Positions 1 to 9,837 of a DNA stretch of 64,000 nucleotides are shown one piece after another; within the stretch, counting starts at the first letter, position 1; every line of letters starts with the position of its first letter. The position numbers and the translations under genes were made by a program. The stretch covers positions 33,918,484 to 33,982,483 of the forward strand of contig CM062291.1 in NCBI GenBank assembly GCA_031216915.1. The letters run 5' to 3'. This DNA comes from Pictodentalium vernedei (taxonomy: Eukaryota > Mollusca > Scaphopoda > Dentaliida > Dentaliidae). The notes under the pieces were generated by a model that was not told the DNA's origin, ran no database searches, and saw nothing but the letters and a program-made list of their open reading frames with translations.

Positions 1-820
1 GGGAATGCCGCTGAGGAGATCCAGTAGCAAAATTGGGAGAGTGGAGTCAGTACAGAACTGGACAGAGTTAGGAGGCCAGAGTCAGTGTAAGGCTGATAAG
101 GTTGCTAAGCGTTGTTTAGAAAATAGATTCAGTGTTTTGGATTCTGGGGCCTTTTGGGAAGAGGATGAGGGAGAGGGCGAGAGGGAGAAGATGGTTGCTG
201 ATGTCGACAGGACAGATATGATGATGAGGACGGTCAAGAGAAAGGAGAGTTCGAATGCCGCCAAATGATGCTTGTTGCAGGTGATATAGGGTCTGGAGGA
301 GAGGTAGGAAGAATAAAAGAAAGTTAGTTGTAGCAGGGCGGAGCATTGTAGTCAAAATTGACAAGATAGTCTGTGTCCTGACAGTTCAAATCGGACTGTC
401 TTGTGTTTTTCTGGGTCTAAGGTGGAAGATTTGAGGCGTCGGGTGGATGGTATTGTGGCGGGGTCAGGATCGGATCCGGTAGTAGTGGTTCATTTGGGGT
501 TCTACAATATCAGGATGAGTCAGTAAGACTGGCGGAGTCGTACAGGGGTTTAGTCAGTAAACTGCTCAGTATAAATGGAAGGGATAGTGGTATCTGTTGG
601 GCTTCATGACCTAGGGGTGGGAACGTGCGAAATTCGAGGATTATGGCGTTGAATGAGGAGTTGGAGGATTTCAGTGCTGATTAGTGAATACCCTTTATTG
701 ATCACTGGGAAACGTTTTTGAGTAAAGGAGGATGACGACAGAGTGTTGGCAGAACAGATTCTACAGGTAGCAGAACATTTTTGAAGAGGGCGGGGTGGGG
801 GGGGGGGTACAATTGCAAGA
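1..820 (+). pseudogene. LINE ORF1 remnant with esterase-like region
   Basis: Translating 364-790 in shifting frames gives pieces in the order of the SGNH/GDSL-like esterase domain found in ORF1 of CR1-type LINEs: a lead-in with NRTVLCFSGSKVEDLRRRVDG, then DPVVVVHLG, then ESVRLAESYRGLVSKLL, then IPFIDHWETFLSKGG and TGSRTFLKRAG. The order and spacing match such domains as I know them. The frame breaks at least three times (stops after the VVVVHLG block, after the LLSINGRDSG block and before IPFIDHW), so this is a dead copy. The endonuclease start follows at 904, which is the normal ORF1-ORF2 order of a LINE. The left end is cut by the window. The esterase reading is family knowledge; no catalytic triad is intact. 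Confidence 0.55.
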
Positions 821-1400
821 GTGGACACGGGTGTGGTTAACAAGAGCGAGGGGAAGAGAACGAAATTACCGAGCTTACCGTCAGGAAATAATAGGATCAG
901 TAGGGGGAAGTCAGAGAATCCAGGTACCCTAAAAGTGGCGTATGCCAACATACAGGGTCTCCATAGGAAAGTAATTGAAATAGCTACATTGATCAAGACA
1001 TGGGACTTTGATGTCAAGGGCTAGAGCGAGATGTGCTCGTGGCAGGGGGGGGGGGGGGGGCACATAATCTCTCGTGCTGGGCACCATCATAGAGTGACTA
1101 CGTATGGCTTGATAAAATATCCAAGTTCAATGGTTTCGCTAAACCATACTGCACAGTTACAGGAGTGTTGAATCGGGCATGTAGCAGAGGCGGCGTGAGG
1201 ATATCCCCCGCAAGGAAGCTTGCATTCCCGACGGGGAAGGGGCTACAGCTTCCCTTAGCACCACCACTGGAATATAGTAATACCCATGGGGTGTGGTTTG
1301 GTATTCGTTGGAGTGTTTTGATGTGCGCATCAGAGAGACTGGAAGTAATGATAGTAATATTGACCTCACAAACGTTTTGTAAAGTTTGATAAGGACATCT
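821..1400 (+). pseudogene. LINE ORF2 endonuclease N-terminal remnant
   Basis: The frame 821-1024 contains GTLKVAYANIQGL followed by an EI..LI..W.FDV segment, which is the typical N-terminal start of apurinic/apyrimidinic-type endonucleases of non-LTR retrotransposons (the Asn of the ANIQGL block is a conserved active-site position). It stops at 1022 just where 'GL.E' would be expected, and a run of 14 G follows at about 1048. Downstream to 1400 the frames are broken and no further endonuclease blocks can be followed. It could belong to the same LINE family as the copies at 9.8 and 19.3 kb, but those copies lack this part, so this is not shown. Confidence 0.55.
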
Positions 1401-1659
1401 GAGTTGGTTCCTCAATTTTTGCCGTGAAAATGTTTATTCGTTTCGTGGCCTCACTAACAATGGTAGTTGCGTGCTTAGAGAGGTGACTCTTTTATCAAGA
1501 GTAATGCCTCAATATTTTGCTGGGTTTGGTGTGAAAAAGTTCTTTGCTAAGACGTTTGAGTTTGATTCTGAGGATCTTCTTTTTGTTATCAGAAGTCGCT
1601 ACGTTTTGGTGATTGCAACTACAACTGGTGCCCCTGGGTTGCCAAAGAAAATCAAAATA

Positions 1660-1915
1660 AATGTTAGGCGCAGCGATGGCGCGCAGTGCCGGTGTGGAGC
1701 AAGGCCCCATCGACCCTCAATAACTGTCAAATAGTTTTTTTCTTTTTATGTCTGAGCGTGGTAAAGGAGGAAAGTGTCTAGATACTTGTGTCTTTGTGAT
1801 TCTTCTTCGGAGGAGGTGGTTGAGTTGACGAGACTGTAGCAGTTGGTGTTGTTGGTGGAATTGTGTGAGAAGCGCTTGAGGACTGGTCTCGGTGATATGG
1901 TCTCGTCCTAGCTGC
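1660..1915 (-). repeat. Partial copy of the 3' flank of the 4.4-5.3 kb unit
   Basis: This stretch matches 4405-4600 in order: a GCGCGCAG block, a 'GGCCCC..TCGACCC' block, an ATGTCTxxGCGTG..AAAGGAGGAAA block, then sequence corresponding to the basic C-terminus of the minus-strand ORF there. The match is degenerate and the ORF is not kept. It shows that the 4.4-5.3 kb unit is repeated. Confidence 0.45.
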
Positions 1916-2410
1916 TGCATCCGCTAAGGCTTCCCGTATTTCTCAGTGGAACCTCTCTTTTTTTGCTCGTAGTAGTCTATATCGCCATGGAGGTGGCTCC
2001 TGGGTTGTTCCATGTCTATACGGATCCGTCGGTAACCGTAATGACATTCCTACAGTTTTTATCGCACCTTTTCGTTGCTGACCTCCTTTCCCAGGAACAT
2101 CTCCACGAATACTCAGCTAGGAATCTCAATAACGGAATGCCTTATATGTATACAGGGGAAATCTGATTCAACCTTGATCAATGTTATAGTCCAGACTGAG
2201 ATATGTATAGCTAGGAAGTAATGGATGAGATATGGGGCAGAATAACAGAAGCCAATAGTACTGGTACAAGGCCGCAATGGAACAAGACTGTTGTAGAAGC
2301 TAATGATAGGACAGATAGACCATAGCCCTGTAATGGCCTTGGAGCTTTGGCGACAAGATGGAAGCGGTTGGTAAGACCACATTAGACCCATTGAGGGCTT
2401 TTACATAGCC
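1916..2410. other. Gene-free stretch, nothing recognised
   Basis: No coding block, repeat pair or structural motif was recognised here. Confidence 0.4.
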
Positions 2411-3098
2411 TAATGCGACAAAAAAGGGATTCTCCAAAAGGTATCCTCGATAGGTGTCCTCAATAGGTATCCTCAAATAATACAATACCAGGCCATAGGT
2501 GTCCTCAAATACCCGTATGTGTCTATGTGATAGGGCATATTGTGTCACACTGTGACTTTTCACATAAGCACATATGACAAAAAGGGATTCTCCAGTAGGT
2601 ATCCTCGATAGGTATCCTCAAATAATACAATACCAGGCCATAGGTATCCTGAAATACCCGTATGTGCCTATGTGATAGGGCATATTGTGTCACATTGTGC
2701 CTTTTCAAATAAGCACATATGACAAAAAGGGATTCTCCAGTAGGTATCCCCGATAGGTATCCTCAAATAATACAATACCAGGCCATAGGTATCCTCAAAT
2801 ACCCGTATGTGCCTATGTGATAGGGCATTTTGTGTCACATTGTGCCTTTTCACATAAGCATATATGACAAAAAGGGATTCTCCAGTAGGTATCCTCGATA
2901 GGTATCCTCAAATAATACAATACCAGGCCAAAGGTATCCTCAAATACCCGTATGTGCCTATGTGATAGGGCACATTGTGTCACATTGTGCCTTTTCACAT
3001 AAGCACATATCGGCACATAAAGCATGTGTCTTTGTGCTAGGGCACATTGTGTCACATTGTGCTTTTTCACATAAGCACATATGACAAAAAAGGGATTC
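2411..3098. repeat. Tandem array, unit about 145 bp, five units
   Basis: The block CATATGACAAAAAGGGATTC recurs at 145-bp spacing (for example 2573, 2718, 2863), with GGTATCCTCAAATAATACAA and TGTGATAGGGCA in each unit. The last unit is shortened and has an extra TGTGTCTTTGTGCTAGGG stretch. Because 145 is not a multiple of three, the repeated short minus-strand frames are not one protein. Units differ at few positions, so the array looks young. Confidence 0.9.
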
Positions 3099-3600
3099 CA
3101 TAGCCACAGATGTTTTCAAAAAAGGGATTCCATGGGATATGGCCATTGGATATAGTCTTTTATTATACAGAAGGGAGATAACTCTGTATACAGATTATGG
3201 GAAATCAAGCAATCTGATTGGTAAATTATAATTTAGATATATGAAACAACAAGAGTACTTGGAATAGGGTCAGAACTAACAAGAATAGACCAGAAATTGC
3301 TAAATAAAGTAATAATAAGATAAACTGTTCCAAATAATAGGCTCTTATACGCTACTGGAGTATACTCCAGGACAAAGGAACATGCCTAGGTAGACATAAA
3401 CTATTGCATATATAGATAGAAGCAGAGAATTCTGAAAGAATTCGAAATAGTAAAAGTTGGGGTGGATTTTGGTGATTTGGAGAGATTGTCGGGTTGTTTG
3501 TGGTAATTATCCAGGGAAGTCGTTCCAGAAAATACTCTTCTACAATCGAACACACCTTCCGAACATACCCCGCCCTATTACAGAAAAATTGGGTAACATA
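3099..3600. other. Gene-free stretch, nothing recognised
   Basis: AT-rich sequence leading into the promoter-like cluster; no coding or repeat signal identified. Confidence 0.4.
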
Positions 3601-3604
3601 GGAA

Positions 3605-3810
3605 TCACGTGCTACCATAGAAACCAAGATGGCGGCCTCCAGTATACAAAATGGACGACGGAAACACGTATCACCCTAACAACACGCGCTGCGCATGCGC
3701 ACCCACACCACGTATCACTATGGGGATGACGTCACAACATGGCCGCTCACGCGGGTTACCATGACAACACAACATGGCGCCACTAGGTCACGTGACTATG
3801 ACGTCACATG
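3605..3810. promoter_or_regulatory. Promoter-like cluster of transcription-factor motifs
   Basis: In 200 bp there are: CAAGATGGCGGCC (YY1-type) at 3625-3637; the palindrome TGCGCATGCGCA (NRF1-type) at 3690-3701; TGACGTCA (CRE) at 3727-3734 and again at 3799-3806; GTTACCATGACAAC (RFX X-box-like) at 3755-3768; ATGGCGCC around 3774; and GTCACGTGAC (USF/E-box) at 3787-3796. These motifs co-occur in TATA-less animal promoters. No gene start is recognised next to it, so it could be an orphan promoter, the promoter of an unseen exon, or part of a mobile element. Confidence 0.45.
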
Positions 3811-3865
3811 AGATCCTGCAATGAGATCCTGCAACCTAGACCTGAAACGTGCGAGCACTACTACT

Positions 3866-4016
3866 GTTATGACACCTCATTGGAACGAGCTCGTTCCAAT
3901 GAGAAGTCTTAACCTATGTTTTTGAGACAAAAATGAAAAAAAATAATGAAAATTATTTGGCGATTTTTGAGAATAGCGCTGGCAGGTTTTGGCCGTTACG
4001 TTCGGTAAATGGTTAA
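3866..4016. mobile_element. TTAA palindromic MITE, truncated
   Basis: Carries the family centre CATTGGAACGAGCTCGTTCC and one outer end (GGCGATTTTTGAGAATAGCGC, then GGTAAATGGTTAA). The other outer end is missing, and the sequence outside it is the promoter-like cluster. Confidence 0.8.
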
Positions 4017-4410
4017 TACCGATAACGAAAACAACAGACGGCAGTAAGAAAGGGACGACAGAAACCAAAAAGTAGCCCGAAGTAGCCATCGAAGATGAGC
4101 ATGGGAAATTCTGTCAAAGTTACATTTTGCTCATTCATAGATCTGTATATTTTATCAGTATATTCGTCTATGAGTAAAATAGATATGCTCTGTTCAGGAC
4201 CAGTTTCCGTATTATTCTGACTTTGGAATTAACTCAAGGACTGGATTCCTGTGAGTGACGTGTGTCCCGCGTTTGAACCAATTATCATAAGACATGACTG
4301 TGCAGACAGGTGGACATCACTTTGTGGGTCGTTGTTTTTCCAGAGATTATTTTGGAATTCACAGAACATCGTTGAGTGGTAGTGTTATTTAAAGAAGAAG
4401 AAATGATTTC

Positions 4411-4427
4411 GCGCGCCGAAGGCGCGC
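4411..4427. other. GC-rich hairpin
   Basis: GCGCGCC and GGCGCGC flank a 3-base loop: a perfect 7-bp GC stem. On the minus strand it lies about 100 bases past the stop codon of the ORF at 4529-5221, where an RNA stem could matter, but no function is shown. Confidence 0.5.
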
Positions 4428-4528
4428 AGGGACGGTATGGGGGACAGGCCCCTTTCGACCCCCAGTGACTGTAGAAGATTGGTATCGCATGTCTAGGCGT
4501 GTCAAAGGAGGAAAAGGAAGGAGGAGGT

Positions 4529-5221
4529 TTAGCCGCGTTTGTTCCTTTTTCGGTGTTTTTTCCTTGGAGGTGGTTCTGATGGTGATGTTGCTTGGATTTC
4601 TTGGGCCGCTGTGGTGTGCATCTCTTTAGGACAGTATTTGTAGCTCTCTTCTAATAGTGCTTTGGATCTTTTGAGGAGTTCTTCTACCGACAAATTGGTC
4701 GGATCTTCCTGGTCCAGGCATTCCGGTAGTGAAGGAAGAGGGGAGTGAGGGGTGGGAGGTGGTGAAAAGGCAACTTCCAGTTCCTCCTCAGTCTCCACTG
4801 GACGTTCCTCATCCAACTTTACCGGCTCAGGAGCCGGCAATTGATTGGGAGTACCAGTGGGACAAGGAGGGGAACTGGCGGCTGCCTCCAGGACCTCCAT
4901 CCCCTCACTCAACTCTTTCTTCCTGTTCCAGAATGCCTCCAAGCACCGGGCGTCCATGCACTTGGTTGATGGACTCTTCTTCTTCTTCCTCTTCTCAGGG
5001 CCTCCGTGCTTCTTCGGGTGAGGACCAGTGGGAGAGGGGATCCTCTCTCCAAAGGTGCTACCTCTCCCCGAAGAGGATGGTGTTTCGTCTTTTTCAGGTT
5101 TCTTAACTTGGAATTCCAATTTCAGGTAGACACTCATGCCTACCTCCTGGACAGTCCAGGAGACAGGACATGAGATGCCCAGAGCTGCGATTGTTTTCTC
5201 CAATCTATCTGGTAGCTCCAT
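4529..5221 (-). CDS. 230-residue protein of unknown family, member of a local repeat family
   Basis: I do not recognise this protein. The ATG at 5219-5221 is preferred; the frame is open slightly further upstream but only from a GTG codon. From the N-terminus there is a short region that reads like beta strands (ALGISCPVSWTVQ, then SVYLKLEFQVKK, residues about 12-42), a low-complexity Ser/Pro/Lys linker with GSTFGER and a lysine run (about 50-85), SPSTKC, an acidic Pro-rich middle, a helical segment LSVEELLKRSKALLEES, and a strongly basic C-terminus PPRKKHRKRNKRG that could be a nuclear-localisation or nucleic-acid-binding tail. A decayed relative at 6640-7100 keeps the LxVSSP, GSTF/CSTF..ER and PSTKC blocks, so this is a repeated, probably mobile-element-borne, coding family. 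A TATA-like box lies about 75 bases upstream. It could be an accessory ORF (ORF1-like) of an unidentified element. Open length and conserved blocks argue that it codes; function unknown. Confidence 0.5.
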   Translation of the reverse strand: MELPDRLEKTIAALGISCPVSWTVQEVGMSVYLKLEFQVKKPEKDETPSSSGRGSTFGERIPSPTGPHPKKHGGPEKRKKKKSPSTKCMDARCLEAFWNRKKELSEGMEVLEAAASSPPCPTGTPNQLPAPEPVKLDEERPVETEEELEVAFSPPPTPHSPLPSLPECLDQEDPTNLSVEELLKRSKALLEESYKYCPKEMHTTAAQEIQATSPSEPPPRKKHRKRNKRG

Positions 5222-5293
5222 GTTAGATGTGTACACTCTGCAGTCAGAAGTGTGAATGAATGAAAGGTGTTATTCAAATCAGATGCAGCCTGA

Positions 5294-5300
5294 TTTTATA
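5294..5300 (-). promoter_or_regulatory. TATA-like box upstream of the 230-codon ORF
   Basis: TATAAAA on the minus strand, 73-79 bases before the ATG at 5221, a fitting spacing for a TATA box plus short leader. In an AT-rich genome this can occur by chance. Confidence 0.3.
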
Positions 5301-5599
5301 GTAGTGGTTTGGCTGTAAATTGTAGTATTTGTGGATTTTTCAATTCAGATTCATTTGGTGATACGTTACACTCAGATCCAATACGCGTACTATATATACC
5401 CCCTTAGTTGGGATTGGGAGGGTTGAAAAGAATTCTGTGTACCTCTTTGTACCTCTTTGTTATAGATTATAAACGGTAGTGAGAGACCAGCTTGGGTTCC
5501 TGTCATTCCATTAATTCTTACAACTGCTGTGTGTTTGTTTGTGTCACACAGGGACAAGAGCCCTTACTGGGGTCTTCTAATGTCCGGGCTTTGTAGGGT

Positions 5600-5753
5600 G
5601 ACCGTCTAAGTGATCGATTCGGACTCCTGCGTTGTGTCCTTGGGCAAGGCACTTCACCCCGACTGTCCACAAGTGGGCACGATGACGCCGTGTACTAAGG
5701 CGTACTGCACGTCGATAGAGCGCATGTCTTCAACCAATCTGACCCTGCCTGCA
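5600..5753 (+). mobile_element. tRNA-SINE fragment (central part)
   Basis: Matches the central part of the SINE copies at 58 and 61 kb: TGCGTTGTGTCCTTGGGCAA, CACTTCACCCC, GGCACGATGACGC.GTGTACT and CTTCAACCAATCTGACCCTG. The tRNA-like head is only weakly present and the 3' tail is absent. Confidence 0.75.
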
Positions 5754-6064
5754 CAATTATGGAAGTCGGATCTCATGGCTGAAATGATTCGTTCTTGGCT
5801 CGATGAGAGTAGCTATTTATTTTAACCCTCAGCCAAGTACAGTTTCTCATAGTCTGTCAAATCGTGATGTTAGCTATGCATTGTCCATAGCTTCAGCGCA
5901 TAGTCTGTTGACATTATAATGTAATGCTCTGGAGACAATTAGGTAATTCAGACTAACGTTGCTGATACGATGACTTCGAATTTATTGGCGACCTTGATAG
6001 AATCGGTGGTCGATTAACTGTGATATAGGTATTAAGTAGGCATGTGATTTGCAATGAATAAGAT

Positions 6065-6210
6065 GAGCACACGTTACTCGACCGACGTGGTGCGTGGTTT
6101 GTGGATTTCTAGTAACTATACAGCGTGGACGTGTATGTAAGATAAACACACGTTATTCGACTGACGCGATACGTGGTTTGTGGATTTCGAGGAACTACTG
6201 CATGGGGTGG
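6065..6210. repeat. Two-unit direct repeat, about 80 bp
   Basis: CACACGTTACTCGACCGAC...TGGTTTGTGGATTTC recurs 80 bases on as CACACGTTATTCGACTGAC...TGGTTTGTGGATTTC with some substitutions. Confidence 0.8.
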
Positions 6211-7100
6211 GGTTATGTAACCCTTCTCGCCTCAAATCGAAGTATTCATCTGTGATGTTTTCTGATGCAGAGTTGTCGGCAAAGGTAGTAAAGGTTTTGA
6301 AATGCGTTTAACGGTGTTTTAATGATCTGTGCGTTTTTTTCATTTACCTGGCCGGTGGCTGTAAAGGGGTTTTGAACGGCGAAGGTGGCTTGGTGATAGG
6401 GGAGACTGGTTTCTTCACCTGTCTTAACATTTCTTCCTGTCGTCTTCTTTTCATGGCTTCTGACGCGCGGCAACAGGCATTCATATTTTCAGTCTAACTT
6501 CTGATCTCCGAAGGGATACCAGCAGCTTACTAAGAAGTGAGGGAGCGTTTGAAGATGTAAATTTCGAAGAACCAGTTGCCATATCTGCCTCATCCTCATT
6601 AGTTATAACCGCATCCTCCAAGCCTGTTTCTGAGAAGGAATTGGGGTTTGGATGGGAGTCACTGGTGTTTGAGATGGAAGATAGTAATGGACTTCCCTAC
6701 CTGCCCCTCTGCCTTCTCTTCTTTCTTCTCTTCCTTTTCTTTGGGAACACTTACGGGCAATCATCGGACTTCTCGGCACTTAGTAGATGGTCTCTTCCTC
6801 TTCTTCTTGATCGTAGGATCCGTCTTCTTTGGACCACTGTAAGAGGCGGTTCTCTCACAAAATGTACTACATCTCCCCTAGGGAGCTGGTTGGTCGTCTG
6901 TGGTCTTTGATTCCACAGTTAGATGGACACTCAGGCTCTCGTCCTTCACTTGGAGAGTCCGAGTGAGTGGAGAAGAGACGCCCAGAGCTAATGGGGTTCT
7001 CATTATTCTAGCTTGGAAATCCAACGTAGCCATTGAGAGCGGCCAATACACGTTGTCACACTCTGAGGTCAGGGGTGCGAATCGAAATGGCTACCAATGA
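6190..7100 (-). pseudogene. Broken relative of the 230-codon ORF unit
   Basis: On the minus strand, from about 7050 downwards, the frames read an N-terminal MATLDFQARI-like start, LALGVSSPL, VHLTVESK, then STFCERTASYSGPKK, KKKRKRPSTKC. These correspond in order to ALGISCPVSW, VYLKLEFQ, STFGERIPSPTGP and KKKKSPSTKC of the intact ORF at 4529-5221. Stops and frame changes interrupt it. The distal part (6190-6480, a 75-residue open piece with TGRNVKTGEETSLPY and TPLNAFQ) has its own relative at 30940-31150, so the repeated unit is longer than the ORF. Confidence 0.5.
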
Positions 7101-7584
7101 TCCACTAAATGCACAGAAATCAAAATGCTATTTGATAAGAAAAGTTATTCTAATAATGTACCTTTATGTTATTTTTCGATTATTCGCCGCCTGACGCTTT
7201 TCAGTAGATAGTTCAAAAAGGCGTTATTGCTTTTCGGCCTGCGCTTTTCGGCCTTGTGCTTTGGCGCTTTTCTGCCTTGGGGATTTCAGGCTTTTTCAGG
7301 TTCTTTCATAGACATTCTCGACATTCATTGAATTTCAAACAAGCAGGTGATTGAAATTGCAAAGAAAACACACATAGTTTGAAAACCAATTTATCTAATA
7401 TTCTCTCGTACTGGTTCAGTTTCGATGGATTTCGAATCATTTTTTGCTGTAAGTGGCAACAAACGGTTAAATGTATAGAGTCTGTTAAAAAAAGTCGGTT
7501 TACTGAAAGAGATAGTAATCTTACAGACATACAAGTACCAAATCCACCCCAAGACAAGATAATCCACAGACAGTATGGTTGCTG
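7101..7584. other. Gene-free stretch with a short CTTTTCGGC simple repeat
   Basis: 7195-7300 is a degenerate run of (G/T)CGCTTTTCGGCCT-like words. Nothing else recognised. Confidence 0.4.
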
Positions 7585-7687
7585 TAAACGTCTGGTAAAG
7601 CATACAGGTGAGGTCTTTTTATCAGCTTTGGTCGTTACGACCAAAGCTGATAAATAGACCTCACCTGTATGCTTTACCGACGTTTTT
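7585..7687. repeat. Inverted repeat (hairpin), arms about 48 bp
   Basis: GGTAAAGCATACAGGTGAGG...ATCAGCTTTGGTCGT is followed after one base by its near-perfect reverse complement; one short mismatch block (TTTTT against AATAG). Confidence 0.9.
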
Positions 7688-8730
7688 TAACGACGCTCAA
7701 AGTGTGAAATCTTTCAAATACATCTGAAAAATCTCAAAATATCCACTCAGGTGCATGGAAAATGGGGGTTTTGGGACCCGGGATTTTAAATTTTTCATAC
7801 CGACGACCATCCATCGCCCGATCCAGCACCCCCACTTTGAAAATCGTTCCGTCGCCCCTGAATAGACTGTTCAGAAAAGAATTTCTTGCAGCCTTGTAGA
7901 CGAATTCTAAACTGATTAGAACTGATGAACTTTGTGACTTCATCATCATTTATTGAAAAGCAATTACTGCATATACATTAGCACTACGTCCAGATCACTT
8001 GAAACTATAAAATTATTTTGCAGTTATTTACTTACAGATGTGTATTGAAGACTCGGATTCGGAATCTGATTGAAATCACAGTCACACATTGAATTAAGGA
8101 CTCGGACTCAAGTTTATTATCCTTATTCTGATAGTTTTTGGTACGTGTTGTATATTTAACTGTATCAAACTAACAAGAGAAAACAAAAAGTTTTATTGAA
8201 CGATTTTTTAAAAAAATTAAATAAAGGAAAAACTCATTTTATTTTATTTCTTTTTTTTTTTTAAACAAGTAAAACGCAATTGATAAACATAATTTGGAAC
8301 AAAAACTCTTTATGAATGTGACAAAGTTATGGAACGGTTCGATCTGGGGATGATGGGGCTGTCCGATAGGTGGGGGAGTCGTAGTTTCTACCGACCAGAA
8401 ATGCGCAGGGGAGATTTTAAGGCTCTAACCCACTTCTAAATATCCATCTTCTCGGGTCAAAAGTGGAGTCTTGGCGGTCGACAGCCTCCAATGGCTCGGT
8501 TTGCTGGGTGGGTGGGAGCAGCCCGAGATTTGTCCGTTTTAATTTGAGCGGTTTTGATCCCTTTATTCTATCAATGGCTTGTCTTTCAGGGTGCGTGCCC
8601 GACAAAGACATGTCATTTCTAGTATTGCCACAAAAAGCACCCAAACCTCCCATACTGGTTCTGTAATATTTGTACATAGGATAAAATATGTTTAGATTAT
8701 GAATGCATTACCGTGCATTAACGGCATAAC
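7688..8730. other. Gene-free stretch, nothing recognised
   Basis: AT-rich sequence with a long A/T run at 8200-8270. No coding block or repeat relationship identified. Confidence 0.35.
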
Positions 8731-8731
8731 A

Positions 8732-8805
8732 GAAGTGGGTTACAACCCAAGAGCTTATTAGCGAGACGAAGTCGAGGGCCGCTAATAAGCTCAAAGGTTG
8801 TTAAC
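8732..8805. repeat. Inverted repeat around AGCTTATTAGCG
   Basis: CAACCC.AGAGCTTATTAGCG and CCGCTAATAAGCTCAAAGGTTG are separated by about 15 bases. Confidence 0.75.
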
Positions 8806-8902
8806 CATTTCTGTTGAGCCGTTGATACTGTTTTATTACAGCTCATAACATAAATTAGAAGGGGTTTACGGATCAGTTGTAAATGTACAGAATGAGACAT
8901 TT

Positions 8903-8970
8903 CGTCCCCTGAGTTCCAATATGTTCTATGTGCCAGTGGGCACATAGAACACATTGGAATTTAGGGGACG
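8903..8970. repeat. Inverted repeat, arms about 32 bp
   Basis: CGTCCCCTGAGTTCCAATAT and TTCTATGTGCC on the left face GGCACATAGAACACATTGGA and TAGGGGACG on the right. Confidence 0.85.
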
Positions 8971-9037
8971 ATTTTTCAACTACAAGTGAACAACGCAAAA
9001 CTACAACAACAAGGAAGGGGCGAATAATCCCGAAACC

Positions 9038-9215
9038 TAGGGGCTATGGACTATTCGACGAAAGACAAATTCGACGAATTTTTTTTAGGACGATTCGACG
9101 AGATTTTGGACGATTCGACGAAACTTCAGAACAAATTCGACTAAACTTTGGACGATTCGACGAAACTTTGGACAGTTCGACGATAAAAAAGTACAAGTTC
9201 GACGAAAACTTTTGT
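9038..9215. repeat. Foldback left arm: TTCGACGAA subrepeats
   Basis: Begins CTATGGACTATTCGACGAAA and carries about eight copies of (G)ATTCGACGAA(A) at roughly 20-base spacing. The reverse complement of its outer 40 bases is at 13020-13075, on the far side of the LINE. Confidence 0.8.
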
Positions 9216-9461
9216 ATTTCCCCCACCGGATTAAAATGCCGGCAACTACACAATAAGGTGACACGTGGGATGGAGGGGGCACCAAGTTGTTCAAGGATTT
9301 ATAAGATCGCCAAACAAACTGATGTGTCTAGACAGTCACATATTTTATTCAGCGTTGAGTTCAACCCTTTACCTTACAAACTGCAAAAACTCCCAGAAAA
9401 TTAACTTAAATAACGTTCTCACGAGCTGGAATATCTTGCAGGTTCCTTGATAAAACCACGC

Positions 9462-9520
9462 CAATACGGATAACATTGGAACCGACTGAGCCAATCGGTT
9501 CCAATGATATCCATATTTGC
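9462..9520. repeat. Short inverted repeat
   Basis: GATAACATTGGAACCGA and TCGGTTCCAATGATATC face each other across about 10 bases. Confidence 0.75.
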
Positions 9521-9837
9521 ATGGTTCCCTTGCATGTGTTAGAACCATGAACATTTTCCCGGCGAAAATATGAGATTTTATTTACTTTTCATAAAAATTT
9601 ATATTGGGTAAAACGTTAAATAATGTTATAAAACTACTTCCAGTGTGTTTTATCTGTTTATTTGAATATTTCACGGAATTTATTATTTCACAGGATCGCA
9701 TGGGGCTACTGGCACCTGTCACTGAGGTTCACCTCACGTTATCGATTTCCATGTTTGAATGCTGTCGATAATCAAATTTTCTGAAATATATACTATTTGG
9801 AAAATGGTTATCAAAATTCAAAACATATACATACAAT
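9521..9837. other. Gene-free stretch before the LINE
   Basis: AT-rich; nothing recognised apart from the LINE boundary at its right end. Confidence 0.35.

Noticed and set aside
1749..1776. Histone H4-like start (MSERGKGGK; also MSRRVKGGKGRRR at 4490)
   Set aside because: Only about nine residues agree, the H4 continuation is absent, and both sit in the 3' flank of a repeated unit read on the other strand.
2411..3146. Series of about 60-residue minus-strand frames sharing HNVTQ.ALSHRHIRVF
   Set aside because: They are the same frame window repeated in a 145-bp tandem array; the unit length shifts the frame, so there is no continuous protein.
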